Shown one piece after another: positions 42,297-49,287 of a DNA stretch of 49,287 bases; the first letter of the stretch is position 1; each line of letters starts with the position of its first letter. The stretch is from positions 1 to 49,287 of the forward strand of contig NZ_KZ859511.1 in the NCBI RefSeq assembly GCF_003382685.1, in the 5' to 3' direction. The stretch comes from Halorussus litoreus (GTDB lineage: Archaea > Halobacteriota > Halobacteria > Halobacteriales > Haladaptataceae). The translations under genes and the position numbers were made by a program. The notes under the pieces are model-generated. The model was not told where the DNA came from. It saw only the letters and a program-made list of their open reading frames with translations, and did no database searches.

Positions 42297-43571
42297 TCAG
42301 TGCTCGATGGTCGTGATCTCCTCGACCGGCCACTGGCTCAGGATCTCGACGCCGTTCTCGCGCACGACGACCATCTCCTCGACGCGGACGCCCTGCCGGT
42401 CGGCGGGCCGCATCGTCTCGACAGCCATCGTCATCCCCTCCTCGATCTCGATGGGGTGGTCGGGCGAGAGCCCGCGCCAGATGAGTGGGACCTCGTACAG
42501 CTGGAGGCCCAGCCCGTGCGCCCAGTGGTTGGTGGTCATCTCCCAGAAGTCCTCGGCACCGTACCAGTCCATATGCTCGCCCTCCTCGTCCGGGAACCCC
42601 TGACAGATCTCGTCGGTCGTGGCCCCCGGCTCGATGCGTTCGAGCACGTCGTAGAGGTCGTCGCGGGCCTTCCGGTAGGCCTCTTGCTGGGCCTCCGTCG
42701 GTTCACCCACGCTGAACGTGCGGTAGTAACAGGAGCGATACCCCATGAAACCGATGTTGTAGAAGTCGGCGTACACGAGGTCGCCCGGCCGGATGACGCG
42801 GTCGGTGGTGTTGGCCTGATGCTTGGGCCACGTGTTCGGCCCGGAGGTGACGTATCCCCCCTGGACCATCGCGCCGAGTCGGCACAGCTCTTTGGTGGCC
42901 TCGCCCCAGACCTCCGACTCGCGCATTCCGGGCTTTGCGGTCTCCGTGATGCGCTGGAACCCGGCCTCGCAGAGCGCCGCGACCATTCGCAGGCACTCGA
43001 TCTCGTCGCGGGTCTTGACCTTCCGGGCGTCCTCCATCGCCTGGGTGCACTCGCTCGTCCGCACGTCGACGCCGCGCTCCTCGAACTTCGAGATCAGGGC
43101 CGCGTTGCCCACGTCGATGCCCATCGGCTCCTTTTGGACGCCGTACTCCTCCATCGCGTCGACCACGAGGTCGGCCATCTTGCCCTTCAGCCAACTCCGG
43201 GCCGAGTTGCTGCCCGAGGCTCGCGGGACGTTGCCGAGGCCCGGCGCGGCGTACCGAATGTCGTCGAGCCACGGGCAGTTGAATCGCTGGTTGCTCGCGT
43301 GGTCGGCGGTGTCCCAGTGGACCACGTCGCCGTCCTCGGTCAGGAGGGTGTAGTGGTCGGCACCGCTCCCGCCGGTCATCGCCAACCCGGTCACGTACCG
43401 GACGTTCGGGTCGTTGATGAGGAGCATACTTCCGAGCTCCTGCTCACGCATACGTTCGAGCGCCCGCTCCTTACGCTCGCGTCGCATGCGCTGGAAGTCG
43501 ATGCGCTCCTCCCAGTCGACGCCCATCGTGCCGCGCGTTCCCTCCATGAAGTCGCGCTGATAGAAACTCAT
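42297..43571 (-). CDS. M24-family (pita-bread fold) hydrolase with altered metal site
   Basis: A 424-residue creatinase/prolidase-like protein. The N-terminal domain (1-165) is followed by the catalytic pita-bread domain. Aligning on GY and RT anchors, Asp269 (YADFYNIGF) is kept, but the two other expected Asp positions are Tyr271 and Cys281 (GYRSCYYRTF). His352 (AHGLGLQLYE), Glu385 (MAVET) and Glu398/399 (RVEEM) remain. Loss of metal Asp residues is seen in non-peptidase members such as creatinase and ectoine hydrolase, so a C-N hydrolase role is plausible. The annotation Xaa-Pro peptidase should not be assumed. ATG 43571 gives the family-like start. Confidence 0.85.
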   Translation of the reverse strand: MSFYQRDFMEGTRGTMGVDWEERIDFQRMRRERKERALERMREQELGSMLLINDPNVRYVTGLAMTGGSGADHYTLLTEDGDVVHWDTADHASNQRFNCPWLDDIRYAAPGLGNVPRASGSNSARSWLKGKMADLVVDAMEEYGVQKEPMGIDVGNAALISKFEERGVDVRTSECTQAMEDARKVKTRDEIECLRMVAALCEAGFQRITETAKPGMRESEVWGEATKELCRLGAMVQGGYVTSGPNTWPKHQANTTDRVIRPGDLVYADFYNIGFMGYRSCYYRTFSVGEPTEAQQEAYRKARDDLYDVLERIEPGATTDEICQGFPDEEGEHMDWYGAEDFWEMTTNHWAHGLGLQLYEVPLIWRGLSPDHPIEIEEGMTMAVETMRPADRQGVRVEEMVVVRENGVEILSQWPVEEITTIEH

Positions 43572-43670
43572 GGGCGAAGGTACTTCGAGCGAGATAATGA
43601 AAGTAGGTGAAACGGCGGTCGGACGCCGGTCGAACGTCTCGGTCCGTGGAAATGACCGCGCTCCGGGTGT

Positions 43671-43676
43671 TTTATC
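43671..43676 (+). promoter_or_regulatory. TATA box of the EthD-like gene
   Basis: TTTATC, 25-30 bases before ATG 43701. Confidence 0.6.
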
Positions 43677-43700
43677 ATCGCTCGTTCCGACAGTACAACT

Positions 43701-44417
43701 ATGTACAAGCACGTCGCGCTGCTCGTCCGCAAGCAGGGGATGACCCACGAGGAGTTCGTCGACCACTGGCAGAACGAACACACCCCGATAGCGCGGGACA
43801 TCGAGGGCGTCACGCGCTACCAGACCGTGCTGCCGACCGACGCCGAGAACGCGGAGTTCGACGGGCTGGCCGAACTCTACTTCGAGAACCTCGAGGACCT
43901 CCACGACGCGCTGGGCTCGCCGGGCTCGCGAGACTACGACCCGACCAAAGAGGTCGCCGCGCAGGCCCGCGCGGACGTGGACAACTTCCTCGACATCGAC
44001 GAGCGCCCGCGATTCATCGGCGAGGAGATCGTCCAGAAGGACGAGGTCGACGGCGACACGGACGGCCTGTACAAGCACTCGGCGTTCCTCGTCCGCCAGG
44101 AGGGGATGACTCACGAGGAGTTCGTCGACTACTGGCAGACCAACCACACGCCCATCGCCCGCGAGATCGACGGCGTGGTCCGGTACGCCACGGTGCTACC
44201 GACCGACCCCGAGAACGCGGAGTTCGACGGCATCGCGGAACTCTACTTCGAGGATCTCGACAAGCTCCACGACGCGCTCGGCAGCGAGGGGTCGCGAGAC
44301 TACGACCCGGACAAGGGCAAGGCCAAGGAGGCCCGCGAGGACGTGAACAACTTCCTCGACATCGACGAGCGCCCCCGTTTCATCGGGCGCGAGACGGTCC
44401 AGAAGGACGACACCTGA
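43701..44417 (+). CDS. Tandem-duplicated EthD-domain protein
   Basis: A 238-residue protein made of two near-identical EthD/dimeric alpha-beta barrel domains, residues 1-113 and 122-235. Each has the pattern MTHEEFVD-WQ-HTPIAR, PTD-ENAEFDG-AELYFE and VNNFLDIDERPRFIG (first copy VDNFLDIDERPRFIG). The duplication is strong at DNA level as well, so it is fairly recent or kept similar by conversion. Single-domain relatives dimerise; a fused pair would make an internal dimer. EthD proteins occur with oxidative or degradative enzymes, but the reaction is unknown. It is divergent from the M24 gene. Confidence 0.88.
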   Translation: MYKHVALLVRKQGMTHEEFVDHWQNEHTPIARDIEGVTRYQTVLPTDAENAEFDGLAELYFENLEDLHDALGSPGSRDYDPTKEVAAQARADVDNFLDIDERPRFIGEEIVQKDEVDGDTDGLYKHSAFLVRQEGMTHEEFVDYWQTNHTPIAREIDGVVRYATVLPTDPENAEFDGIAELYFEDLDKLHDALGSEGSRDYDPDKGKAKEAREDVNNFLDIDERPRFIGRETVQKDDT

Positions 44418-44499
44418 GTAGTTACCGCCCGAGAGGAGTCGGCTTTTCACTCCATCCGGAGTGTACTGGTTTTGGCCGTTCTACTTCGCGTGCGCTGCT

Positions 44500-44655
44500 C
44501 CTCTATCTTGACGCGCGCTGGGTTCTCCTTCGCTTCCGGCGCGTGCTGGCGTCTTGGCGAGCGACGCGAGGACAGGCTCTGCAGAGCTTTGCTCTGCCCG
44601 TGCTGTGCGGTCGCGGTGCGGTTGCGGTCACGCCGAGGCGCAAGCAGTAGCTAGC
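44500..44655 (+). repeat. Interspersed repeat, family B, copy 3
   Basis: The copy is on the plus strand and ends CAGTAGCTAGC at 44645-44655. It has GCGCGTGCTGGCG but a shorter, less regular hairpin than copies 1 and 2, and a GCTGTGCGGTCGCGGTGCGG block. It lies head to head with copy 4, with about 30 bases between them. Confidence 0.6.
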
Positions 44656-44684
44656 CTACTCGAAGCAATGAAAATCAGCGTGAA

Positions 44685-44805
44685 GCTAGCTATTGCCGAG
44701 GTATATGAGACACCGCACAGCAGCGCATCCTCACACCTCCCCGACCTCCTGCGGTTCTCGGCCTCCACTTCGTTCCGGCCTGCGGTCCTCGTCTCGCGCG
44801 CGCCG
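44685..44805 (-). repeat. Interspersed repeat, family B, copy 4 (partial)
   Basis: On the minus strand this copy reads CGGGGAGGTGTGAGG, GCTGCTGTGCGGTG, TCTCATATACCTCGGCAATAGCTAGC, given here in blocks, closely matching the right half of copy 1 (TCTCATATGCCTCGGCAGTAGCTAGC). It is in opposite orientation to copy 3, so 44500-44805 is a large imperfect palindrome. The remainder of 44418-44951 shows no gene. Confidence 0.6.
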
Positions 44806-44951
44806 GAATCGAAAATCAACCGTTCGAGAGACGAGTTGCAAGTTCTCAACCGCACGTCGTCACGGATAACAATAGAAGTCACCCGGACGACATCAATTTC
44901 TGCCGGAGCCAAAGGGAAAACGGTTTGAAATCGCTGGACGCACTCGGGCGT

Positions 44952-46739
44952 ATGAAAGTACGCATCAGCGACGGGGCGACCGACGAGGAAGCCTCCGCCA
45001 TCGCGGAAGCGCTCGCCCAGCACGTCCGCGACGAGGTGTCGGTGTTCGTGGGCGACGCCGACTCGCCCGCCGCAGTCCGCGAATCGCCGGTCGTGCCGTC
45101 GGCGACCGGTGGCGATTCCGGAGCGTCCGCAACCGAGGGGACCGACACCACCGACGACCTCGGACCGACCGAGCGCGAGGAAGCGCTCTGGAAGGAGATC
45201 GAGGACATCGAGTTGGGCGGCCCCGAGAAGTACAAGGAGCGCCTCGAAGAGCAAGGAAAGCTGTTCGTGCGCGACCGACTGGACCTCTGGTTCGGGGAGG
45301 ACGGTCAACTGTTCGAGGACGGGAAGTTCGCCAACTTCGACGCGTGGCACCCCGACAGCCCGGAGGTCGAGGAAGGCAACGACGACCGACTGCCCGGCGA
45401 CGGCCTCCTGACCGGCGCGGCCGAGTTCGAGGGCCGTGAGGTCCACTACATGGCCAACGACTTCACCGTCAAAGCCGGGTCGATGGCCGAGAAGGGCGTC
45501 GAGAAGTTCCTCCGGATGCAACAGCGCGCGCTGAAGACCGGCAAACCCGTGCTCTACCTGATGGACTCCTCCGGGGGTCGCATCGACCAGCAGACCGGCT
45601 TCTTCGCCAACCGCGAGGGCATCGGGAAGTACTACTACAACCACTCGATGCTCTCCGGACGCGTGCCACAGATCTGCGTGCTGTACGGCCCCTGCATCGC
45701 CGGGGCGGCCTACACCCCGGTCTTCGCGGACTTCACCATCATGGTCCGGGACATGTCCGCGATGGCTATCGCCTCCCCGCGGATGGTCCAGATGGTCACA
45801 GGCGAGGATATCGAACTCGAAGAGTTGGGTGGCCCGGACGTGCACGCCCGAGAGTCGGGGAGCGCGGACCTCGTGGCCGACGACGAGGAGCACGCCCGCG
45901 AACTGGTTGCCGACCTCATCAGCTATCTGCCCGACAGCGCCGACGATACCCCTCCGAAGAGCGAGGGCAAGCCACCCGTGAAGTCCCCCGAGGGAATCGA
46001 CTCCATCGTGCCCGAGAAACCCAACAAGGGCTACGACATGACCGACCTGATAGACCGCGTGGTCGACGAGGATTCTTACTTCGAACTCAAGCCCGAGTAT
46101 GGAAAGGAGATCATCACCGCGTTCGCGCGCATCGACGGTCGGCCGGTCGGCATCGTCGCCAACCAGCCCGCTCAGCGCGCAGGGGCCATCTTCCCCGACG
46201 CCGCAGAGAAGGCTGCGGAGTTCATCTGGACCTGCGACGCCTACGAGGTCCCGCTGCTCTATCTCTGTGACACGCCTGGCTTCATGGCCGGCTCGCAGGT
46301 CGAGAAGGATGCGATTCTGGAGAAGGGCAAGAAGTTCATCTACGCAACGTCCTCCGCGACCGTGCCCAAGCAGACCGTCGTCGTCCGGAAGGCGTACGGC
46401 GCTGGCATCTACGCGATGGGCGGCCCGGCATACGACCCCGAGAGCGTGCTCGGCCTCCCCTCCGGCGAGATCGCCATCATGGGACCGGAAGCCGCCATCA
46501 ACGCAGTCTACGCCCGGAAGCTCTCGGAGATCGACGACCCCGAGGAGCGCGCGGAGATGGAGCAAGAACTTCGCGAGGAGTACCGCGAGGACATCGACGT
46601 CCATCGGATGGCCAGCGAGGTCGTCATCGACGAGATCGTGCCGCCGAGCACGCTCCGAACCGAACTGCAGAATCGGTTCGCGTTCTACGAGGGCATCGAG
46701 AAGGAACTTCCGGACAAGAAGCACGGAACGATTCTGTAA
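44952..46739 (+). CDS. pccB: Acyl-CoA carboxylase carboxyltransferase subunit with fused N-terminal epsilon/PccX-like domain
   Basis: A 595-residue protein. Residues about 75-595 form the carboxyltransferase: GGPEKYKERLEEQGKLFVRD, MDSSGGRIDQQTG, GPCIAGAAYTPVFADF, LGGPDVHARESGSADLV and the second oxyanion region YAMGGPAYDPES. It moves the carboxyl group from PccA biotin to propionyl- or acetyl-CoA. Residues 1-45 (MKVRISDGATDEEASAIAEA, LAQHVRDEVSVFVG) look like the small haloarchaeal PccX/epsilon-type subunit, joined by a 30-residue linker. A TTG at 44925 would add nine residues; ATG 44952 begins exactly at the PccX-like domain. pccA and birA are 40 kb away. Confidence 0.93.
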   Translation: MKVRISDGATDEEASAIAEALAQHVRDEVSVFVGDADSPAAVRESPVVPSATGGDSGASATEGTDTTDDLGPTEREEALWKEIEDIELGGPEKYKERLEEQGKLFVRDRLDLWFGEDGQLFEDGKFANFDAWHPDSPEVEEGNDDRLPGDGLLTGAAEFEGREVHYMANDFTVKAGSMAEKGVEKFLRMQQRALKTGKPVLYLMDSSGGRIDQQTGFFANREGIGKYYYNHSMLSGRVPQICVLYGPCIAGAAYTPVFADFTIMVRDMSAMAIASPRMVQMVTGEDIELEELGGPDVHARESGSADLVADDEEHARELVADLISYLPDSADDTPPKSEGKPPVKSPEGIDSIVPEKPNKGYDMTDLIDRVVDEDSYFELKPEYGKEIITAFARIDGRPVGIVANQPAQRAGAIFPDAAEKAAEFIWTCDAYEVPLLYLCDTPGFMAGSQVEKDAILEKGKKFIYATSSATVPKQTVVVRKAYGAGIYAMGGPAYDPESVLGLPSGEIAIMGPEAAINAVYARKLSEIDDPEERAEMEQELREEYREDIDVHRMASEVVIDEIVPPSTLRTELQNRFAFYEGIEKELPDKKHGTIL

Positions 46740-46806
46740 GCGGAGTCCGCCCGAGCGACGCGGAGTCGGGCGGCTCCGACTGTTTCGACTGAGGTGGTGC
46801 CCGGAC

Positions 46807-47103
46807 TTAGCAGTACGTACCGCACATACAGCAGTCGTAACAGTCGCTACAGCACTCGACGATCTCGCAGTCGTCCGGCGTACTCACGTACTCGTCCTCG
46901 CCGATCTCGTCCCAGAGCCGGGCGAGGTCGTCCTCGCTCGGATCCTCGACTCGCCGGACGACTTCGTCCCGACGAACGACGCGGACCGCGTCGAGGTCGG
47001 CTGCGGTTCGGCGGCTCGCTGGCCGTCGACCGGCCGCGGAACCCATGCCGACGGTCAGTGCGCTCCCTGCCGCGATACCTTTGAGGAGTTGCCTTCGTTG
47101 CAT
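46807..47103 (-). CDS. Tat-exported protein with eight-cysteine C-terminal tail (first)
   Basis: A 98-residue protein. It begins with a twin-arginine signal MQRRQLLKGIAAGSALTVGM with the RRQLLK motif. An acidic/basic middle region (about 30-76) includes VRVVRRDEVVRRVED. The last 20 residues are CEIVECCSDCYDCCMCGTYC, eight Cys (79, 84, 85, 88, 91, 92, 94, 98). A similar plan is encoded at 47891-48166. The tail could bind metal or form disulfides outside the cell; Tat export implies folding or cofactor loading before secretion. ATG 47103 is preferred to a TTG at 47118. An ATTTTATTATC promoter-like stretch lies about 30 bases upstream. Confidence 0.72.
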   Translation of the reverse strand: MQRRQLLKGIAAGSALTVGMGSAAGRRPASRRTAADLDAVRVVRRDEVVRRVEDPSEDDLARLWDEIGEDEYVSTPDDCEIVECCSDCYDCCMCGTYC

Positions 47104-47388
47104 AGCACAAAAATACAATAACTGAGAGATAATAAAATTCTAGTCTGTCGCTCAAAGCCAGTATTCTAGAGTTTCTATTGCTTTCGCGAAATAAAATAGG
47201 ACTGTGTGAGTCCGCGCGGCGGAGAGAGAGGGTCGATGCGGGCTGGCTCATCACGTCCAACCACGTCGTATGCGCCGGTAAGCCCGCGTGTCGGTCGCTA
47301 AAGAGCCGTATAACAATAGCCGGTCCCGTCGTGGTCCGGTTCGTGACGACGCGCCGCGACGGTGACCGACCGTGCGTTCTGATCCCCT

Positions 47389-47760
47389 ATGAGTTCTGAC
47401 CCACAGTATTCCTCGACGCTGACCGCCACCCGGAATCGCGCGATCACCACGCTGTCGGGCGTCGGGCGAGTCGAGCGAGCGCTCTGGCTTCTCGTCGGAG
47501 TGGGACTGCTCGCCGACCTGCTGACGACCTACTACGGCCTCCAGATCGGCCTGACGGAGTCGAACCCGGTCGCGCGAACCGCCATCCACCGGTTCGGGTT
47601 CGCGGCGATGGTCGGCATGAAGCTTGGAGCCGTCGGGGTCGGCGTCGCCTGTCGACGGCTGGTCACGGGTCGACACGCGCTGCTGGTTCCTGCGGGGCTC
47701 GCGGTGCCGTGGCTGGCGGCCGCGCTGGTGAATCTCTCGCTGTACGCGGTCGTTACCTGA
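47389..47760 (+). CDS. DUF5658-like small membrane protein
   Basis: A 123-residue protein with a polar N-terminus and three to four membrane helices (about 30-48, 62-83, 91-120). The stretch LADLLTTYYGLQIGLTESNPVART fits the haloarchaeal DUF5658 pattern, in which a D-x-x-T-T motif and ESNP follow the first helix; this assignment is from memory. The function is unknown. It lies between two genes for eight-cysteine Tat proteins, both on the opposite strand, and is divergent from the first. GTATAACAATA at 47309-47319 is a possible promoter, giving a leader of about 55 bases. Confidence 0.75.
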   Translation: MSSDPQYSSTLTATRNRAITTLSGVGRVERALWLLVGVGLLADLLTTYYGLQIGLTESNPVARTAIHRFGFAAMVGMKLGAVGVGVACRRLVTGRHALLVPAGLAVPWLAAALVNLSLYAVVT

Positions 47761-47890
47761 CAGGATTGGGAAGGGACGACGTCGCCGTGGAACACTGGAT
47801 CCGGATGTCCGTACTCTTCGCCGTACAGGCTGGCCAGTGGGTACGAAACGGAACGATTCTGCAGAGAGTCAGGCACGGGATGTTAGCAGG

Positions 47891-48166
47891 CTAATAACAC
47901 ACGCAAACGTAACAGGGCGTACACGGTAGGCCATTCACGCAGCAACAACATTGGTCACCCGGGTCGTCGGTAGTGTCGAGTTCCGATAACGACGGGGTGT
48001 CCGACCGGCGCTCGAACTCGGACTTCGGTATCACTTCCTCGCGCCCGTCCTCGAACGTCCACGCGACGTGGGTCGGTTCCGAAGACTTCGCCGAGGCGAG
48101 TCCCGATCCGCCGACGGCAGCAGCGCCGACGGTTCCGGCCCGTTTCATCAGGGTTCGTCTATCCAT
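47891..48166 (-). CDS. Tat-exported protein with eight-cysteine C-terminal tail (second)
   Basis: A 91-residue protein with the same plan as 46807-47103. The Tat signal is MDRRTLMKRAGTVGAAAVGG with RRTLMK and cleavage probably after GLASA. An acidic middle (THVAWTFEDGREEVIPKSEF) leads to the Cys tail CCCCVNGLPCTPCYVCVCY (Cys 73-76, 82, 85, 88, 90). Four consecutive Cys are rare. The leader can form GTTAG/CTAAC around AGGAG just before the ATG (48175-48189), so the Shine-Dalgarno-like AGGAG sits in a hairpin loop. Possible roles are metal binding, redox, or an antimicrobial peptide; none is shown by the sequence. Confidence 0.72.
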   Translation of the reverse strand: MDRRTLMKRAGTVGAAAVGGSGLASAKSSEPTHVAWTFEDGREEVIPKSEFERRSDTPSLSELDTTDDPGDQCCCCVNGLPCTPCYVCVCY

Positions 48167-48403
48167 ACAAGCGAGTTAGCTCCTCTAACAAGTTAATTTT
48201 TTCGCAAATTGTATGTGGGTAAATAAGGGGCGTCCGTAGCGAGGCTCGGGTCCACCAGTGACGTTCTGACCGGTCGCAGTAACGCCGTAACGACCGATTC
48301 GACTTGGAAAGGATGCGACTCGCGGCGACGGTCATCGATCTCTCGCCGTCCGCGATACTACCTCACGGTCGGTCCCGAGCAGTCGGGGAACCAGACCACA
48401 GGT

Positions 48404-48889
48404 TCACTCGGCGTGTTCGCGCTTCAGCGAGAGGACTGTCCGCTCGAACTCGCAGACCAACGTCTCGCCGTCGGCCTCGGTGCCGTCCTCGCCGCGGTTC
48501 ACCGCGAACGCCTCGACGCGCATCGTCACGACGCCGCGCTCGCCGTCGCTGGTCTCGCGCTTGTCGGTGACGGTCGACTGGGCGCGGATGGTGTCGCCGT
48601 GGAAGACCGGATTCGGGTGTTCGACGTCGTCGTAGCTCAGGTTCGCAACGATGGTGCCGTCGGTGGTCTCGGGGATCGACAGCCCCACCGCGAGGCTCAT
48701 GGTGTAGAGGCCGTTGACGAGTCGCTCGCCGAACTGGGTGTCGGCGGCGAAGTCGGCGTCGAGGTGGAGCGGCTGCTGGTTCATCGTCATGTCGCAGAAC
48801 TGCTGGTTGTCGGCCTCGCTGACGGTCCGTCGCTTCTCGTGCTCGTAGGTCTCGCCGACCTCGAACTCCTCGTAGTACAGTCCGGTCAT
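48404..48889 (-). CDS. MaoC-like dehydratase (second)
   Basis: A 161-residue hotdog protein of the MaoC family. It starts MTGLYYEEFEVGETYEHEKR, has the active-site region VSEADNQQFCDMTMNQQPLH with the Asp and His pair, and GERLVNGLYTMSLAVGL and PNPVFHGDTIRAQSTV. It probably acts as an enoyl-CoA hydratase; some relatives act in mesaconyl- or methylmalyl-CoA steps, which would connect with PccA/PccB products, but this is inference. ATG 48889 is the natural start. The 49082-49287 region downstream of its promoter carries no gene. Confidence 0.88.
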   Translation of the reverse strand: MTGLYYEEFEVGETYEHEKRRTVSEADNQQFCDMTMNQQPLHLDADFAADTQFGERLVNGLYTMSLAVGLSIPETTDGTIVANLSYDDVEHPNPVFHGDTIRAQSTVTDKRETSDGERGVVTMRVEAFAVNRGEDGTEADGETLVCEFERTVLSLKREHAE

Positions 48890-49230
48890 ACGTGGTCGGG
48901 CGGCGCGCCGCGGCAAAAATCCCCGCGATTTCGCTCGGCGGCGACGCCGGACGGGGCCACGACGAATGGCTCCGACACCGAGCGGAGCTGCGACGAATAC
49001 ACTCACAGGCGACCCCTGAAAGTGTCGTAACCGGTGCATAACCAAGGGTACGTGAGGATTAGCTCGTGGTAACGGCGTCACAGCCCAGGCTTATCATGTC
49101 GAACGACGCGTGCCGGTTCGAGTGGGCGCAACCGCGAACAGTCGAACCCGAGAGCGGGAGCATCGCCGTGGAGAACGTACGCGCAGGTCCGGCTAAGTCG
49201 GCGAATTCGGCGGGGTCGGGTCCACCGAGC

Positions 49231-49283
49231 GGTCGCGCTGACGCGAATCGGTCCGATTCGGACCGATTCGCGTCAGCGCGACC
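49231..49283. repeat. Perfect 24-bp inverted repeat
   Basis: 49231-49254 (GGTCGCGCTGACGCGAATCG plus GTCC) is the exact reverse complement of 49260-49283, separated by GATTC. Any transcript would form a very stable hairpin. It lies at the window edge; the gene it belongs to may be outside. Confidence 0.75.
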
Positions 49284-49287
49284 GTCC

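Noticed and set aside
44628-46724. A 698-residue minus-strand frame opposite pccB
   Set aside because: Antisense shadow of a clear carboxyltransferase; it also runs through a non-coding repeat.
47709-47894. A 61-codon plus-strand frame after the DUF5658-like gene
   Set aside because: It overlaps that gene, has no promoter or Shine-Dalgarno and no recognisable composition.

Overview
The window is chromosomal DNA from a halophilic archaeon of class Halobacteria. The evidence is the very high GC content with GC-rich third positions, and proteins loaded with Asp and Glu. Many genes have an archaeal TATA box about 25-32 bases before the start codon, which implies leaderless mRNAs. Family content agrees: DacZ, the fibrillarin/Nop5 pair, a TFIIB-like mini-protein, Tat signals, a PGF-type C-terminal anchor and an archaeal-type CoaD. 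No rRNA operon, CRISPR array, prophage or replication origin was seen. One complete tRNA gene is present (Leu, anticodon UAG).

Layout. 0-5 kb: an amidohydrolase, a universal stress protein, biotin-protein ligase and the biotin carboxylase/carrier subunit PccA. 5-12 kb: membrane proteins, a methyltransferase, the c-di-AMP synthase DacZ in an operon with an MscS channel, a tRNA-Leu gene next to a tRNA-derived repeat, a TFIIB-like protein and a PAP2 phosphatase. 12-20 kb: CoaD, a winged-helix regulator, GshA, Nop5-fibrillarin, a PaaI-like thioesterase, adenosylhomocysteinase and a Bat-type regulator. 20-27 kb: phenylacetyl-CoA epoxidase genes paaABC, a paaD split in two, a Tat-exported beta-propeller, an alkyltransferase and a PaaG-like isomerase. 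27-34 kb: a secreted hexapeptide-repeat protein, a 20-residue Cys peptide with a perfect Shine-Dalgarno, an amidohydrolase, an MFS carrier, a peroxiredoxin, a MaoC protein, an M42 peptidase and a regulator. 34-44 kb: Lhr helicase, CysK, ThiI, a decayed gene, a 381-bp mobile element, a dCTP deaminase-like protein, an M24 enzyme and a double EthD protein. 44-49 kb: the carboxyltransferase PccB, two Tat-exported proteins with eight-cysteine tails around a small membrane protein, and a second MaoC protein.

How genes work together. PccA, PccB and BirA form an acyl-CoA carboxylase with its own biotinylating enzyme, though pccB lies 40 kb from pccA. PaaABCD with the isomerase and thioesterase point to aerobic phenylacetate breakdown; the reductase PaaE and the ligase PaaK are not here. 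DacZ and MscS link a second messenger to osmotic release. Nop5 and fibrillarin form the C/D RNA methylation complex.

The least explained parts are: the paired Tat/eight-cysteine proteins (46.8-48.2 kb); a cargo-bearing mini-transposon with intact 8-bp target duplications (41.2-41.6 kb); two repeat families whose copies keep their stems by compensating base changes (2.9 and 19.9 kb; 16.7, 39.3 and 44.5-44.8 kb); a tRNA-Leu-derived repeat; and short peptides with clear expression signals.
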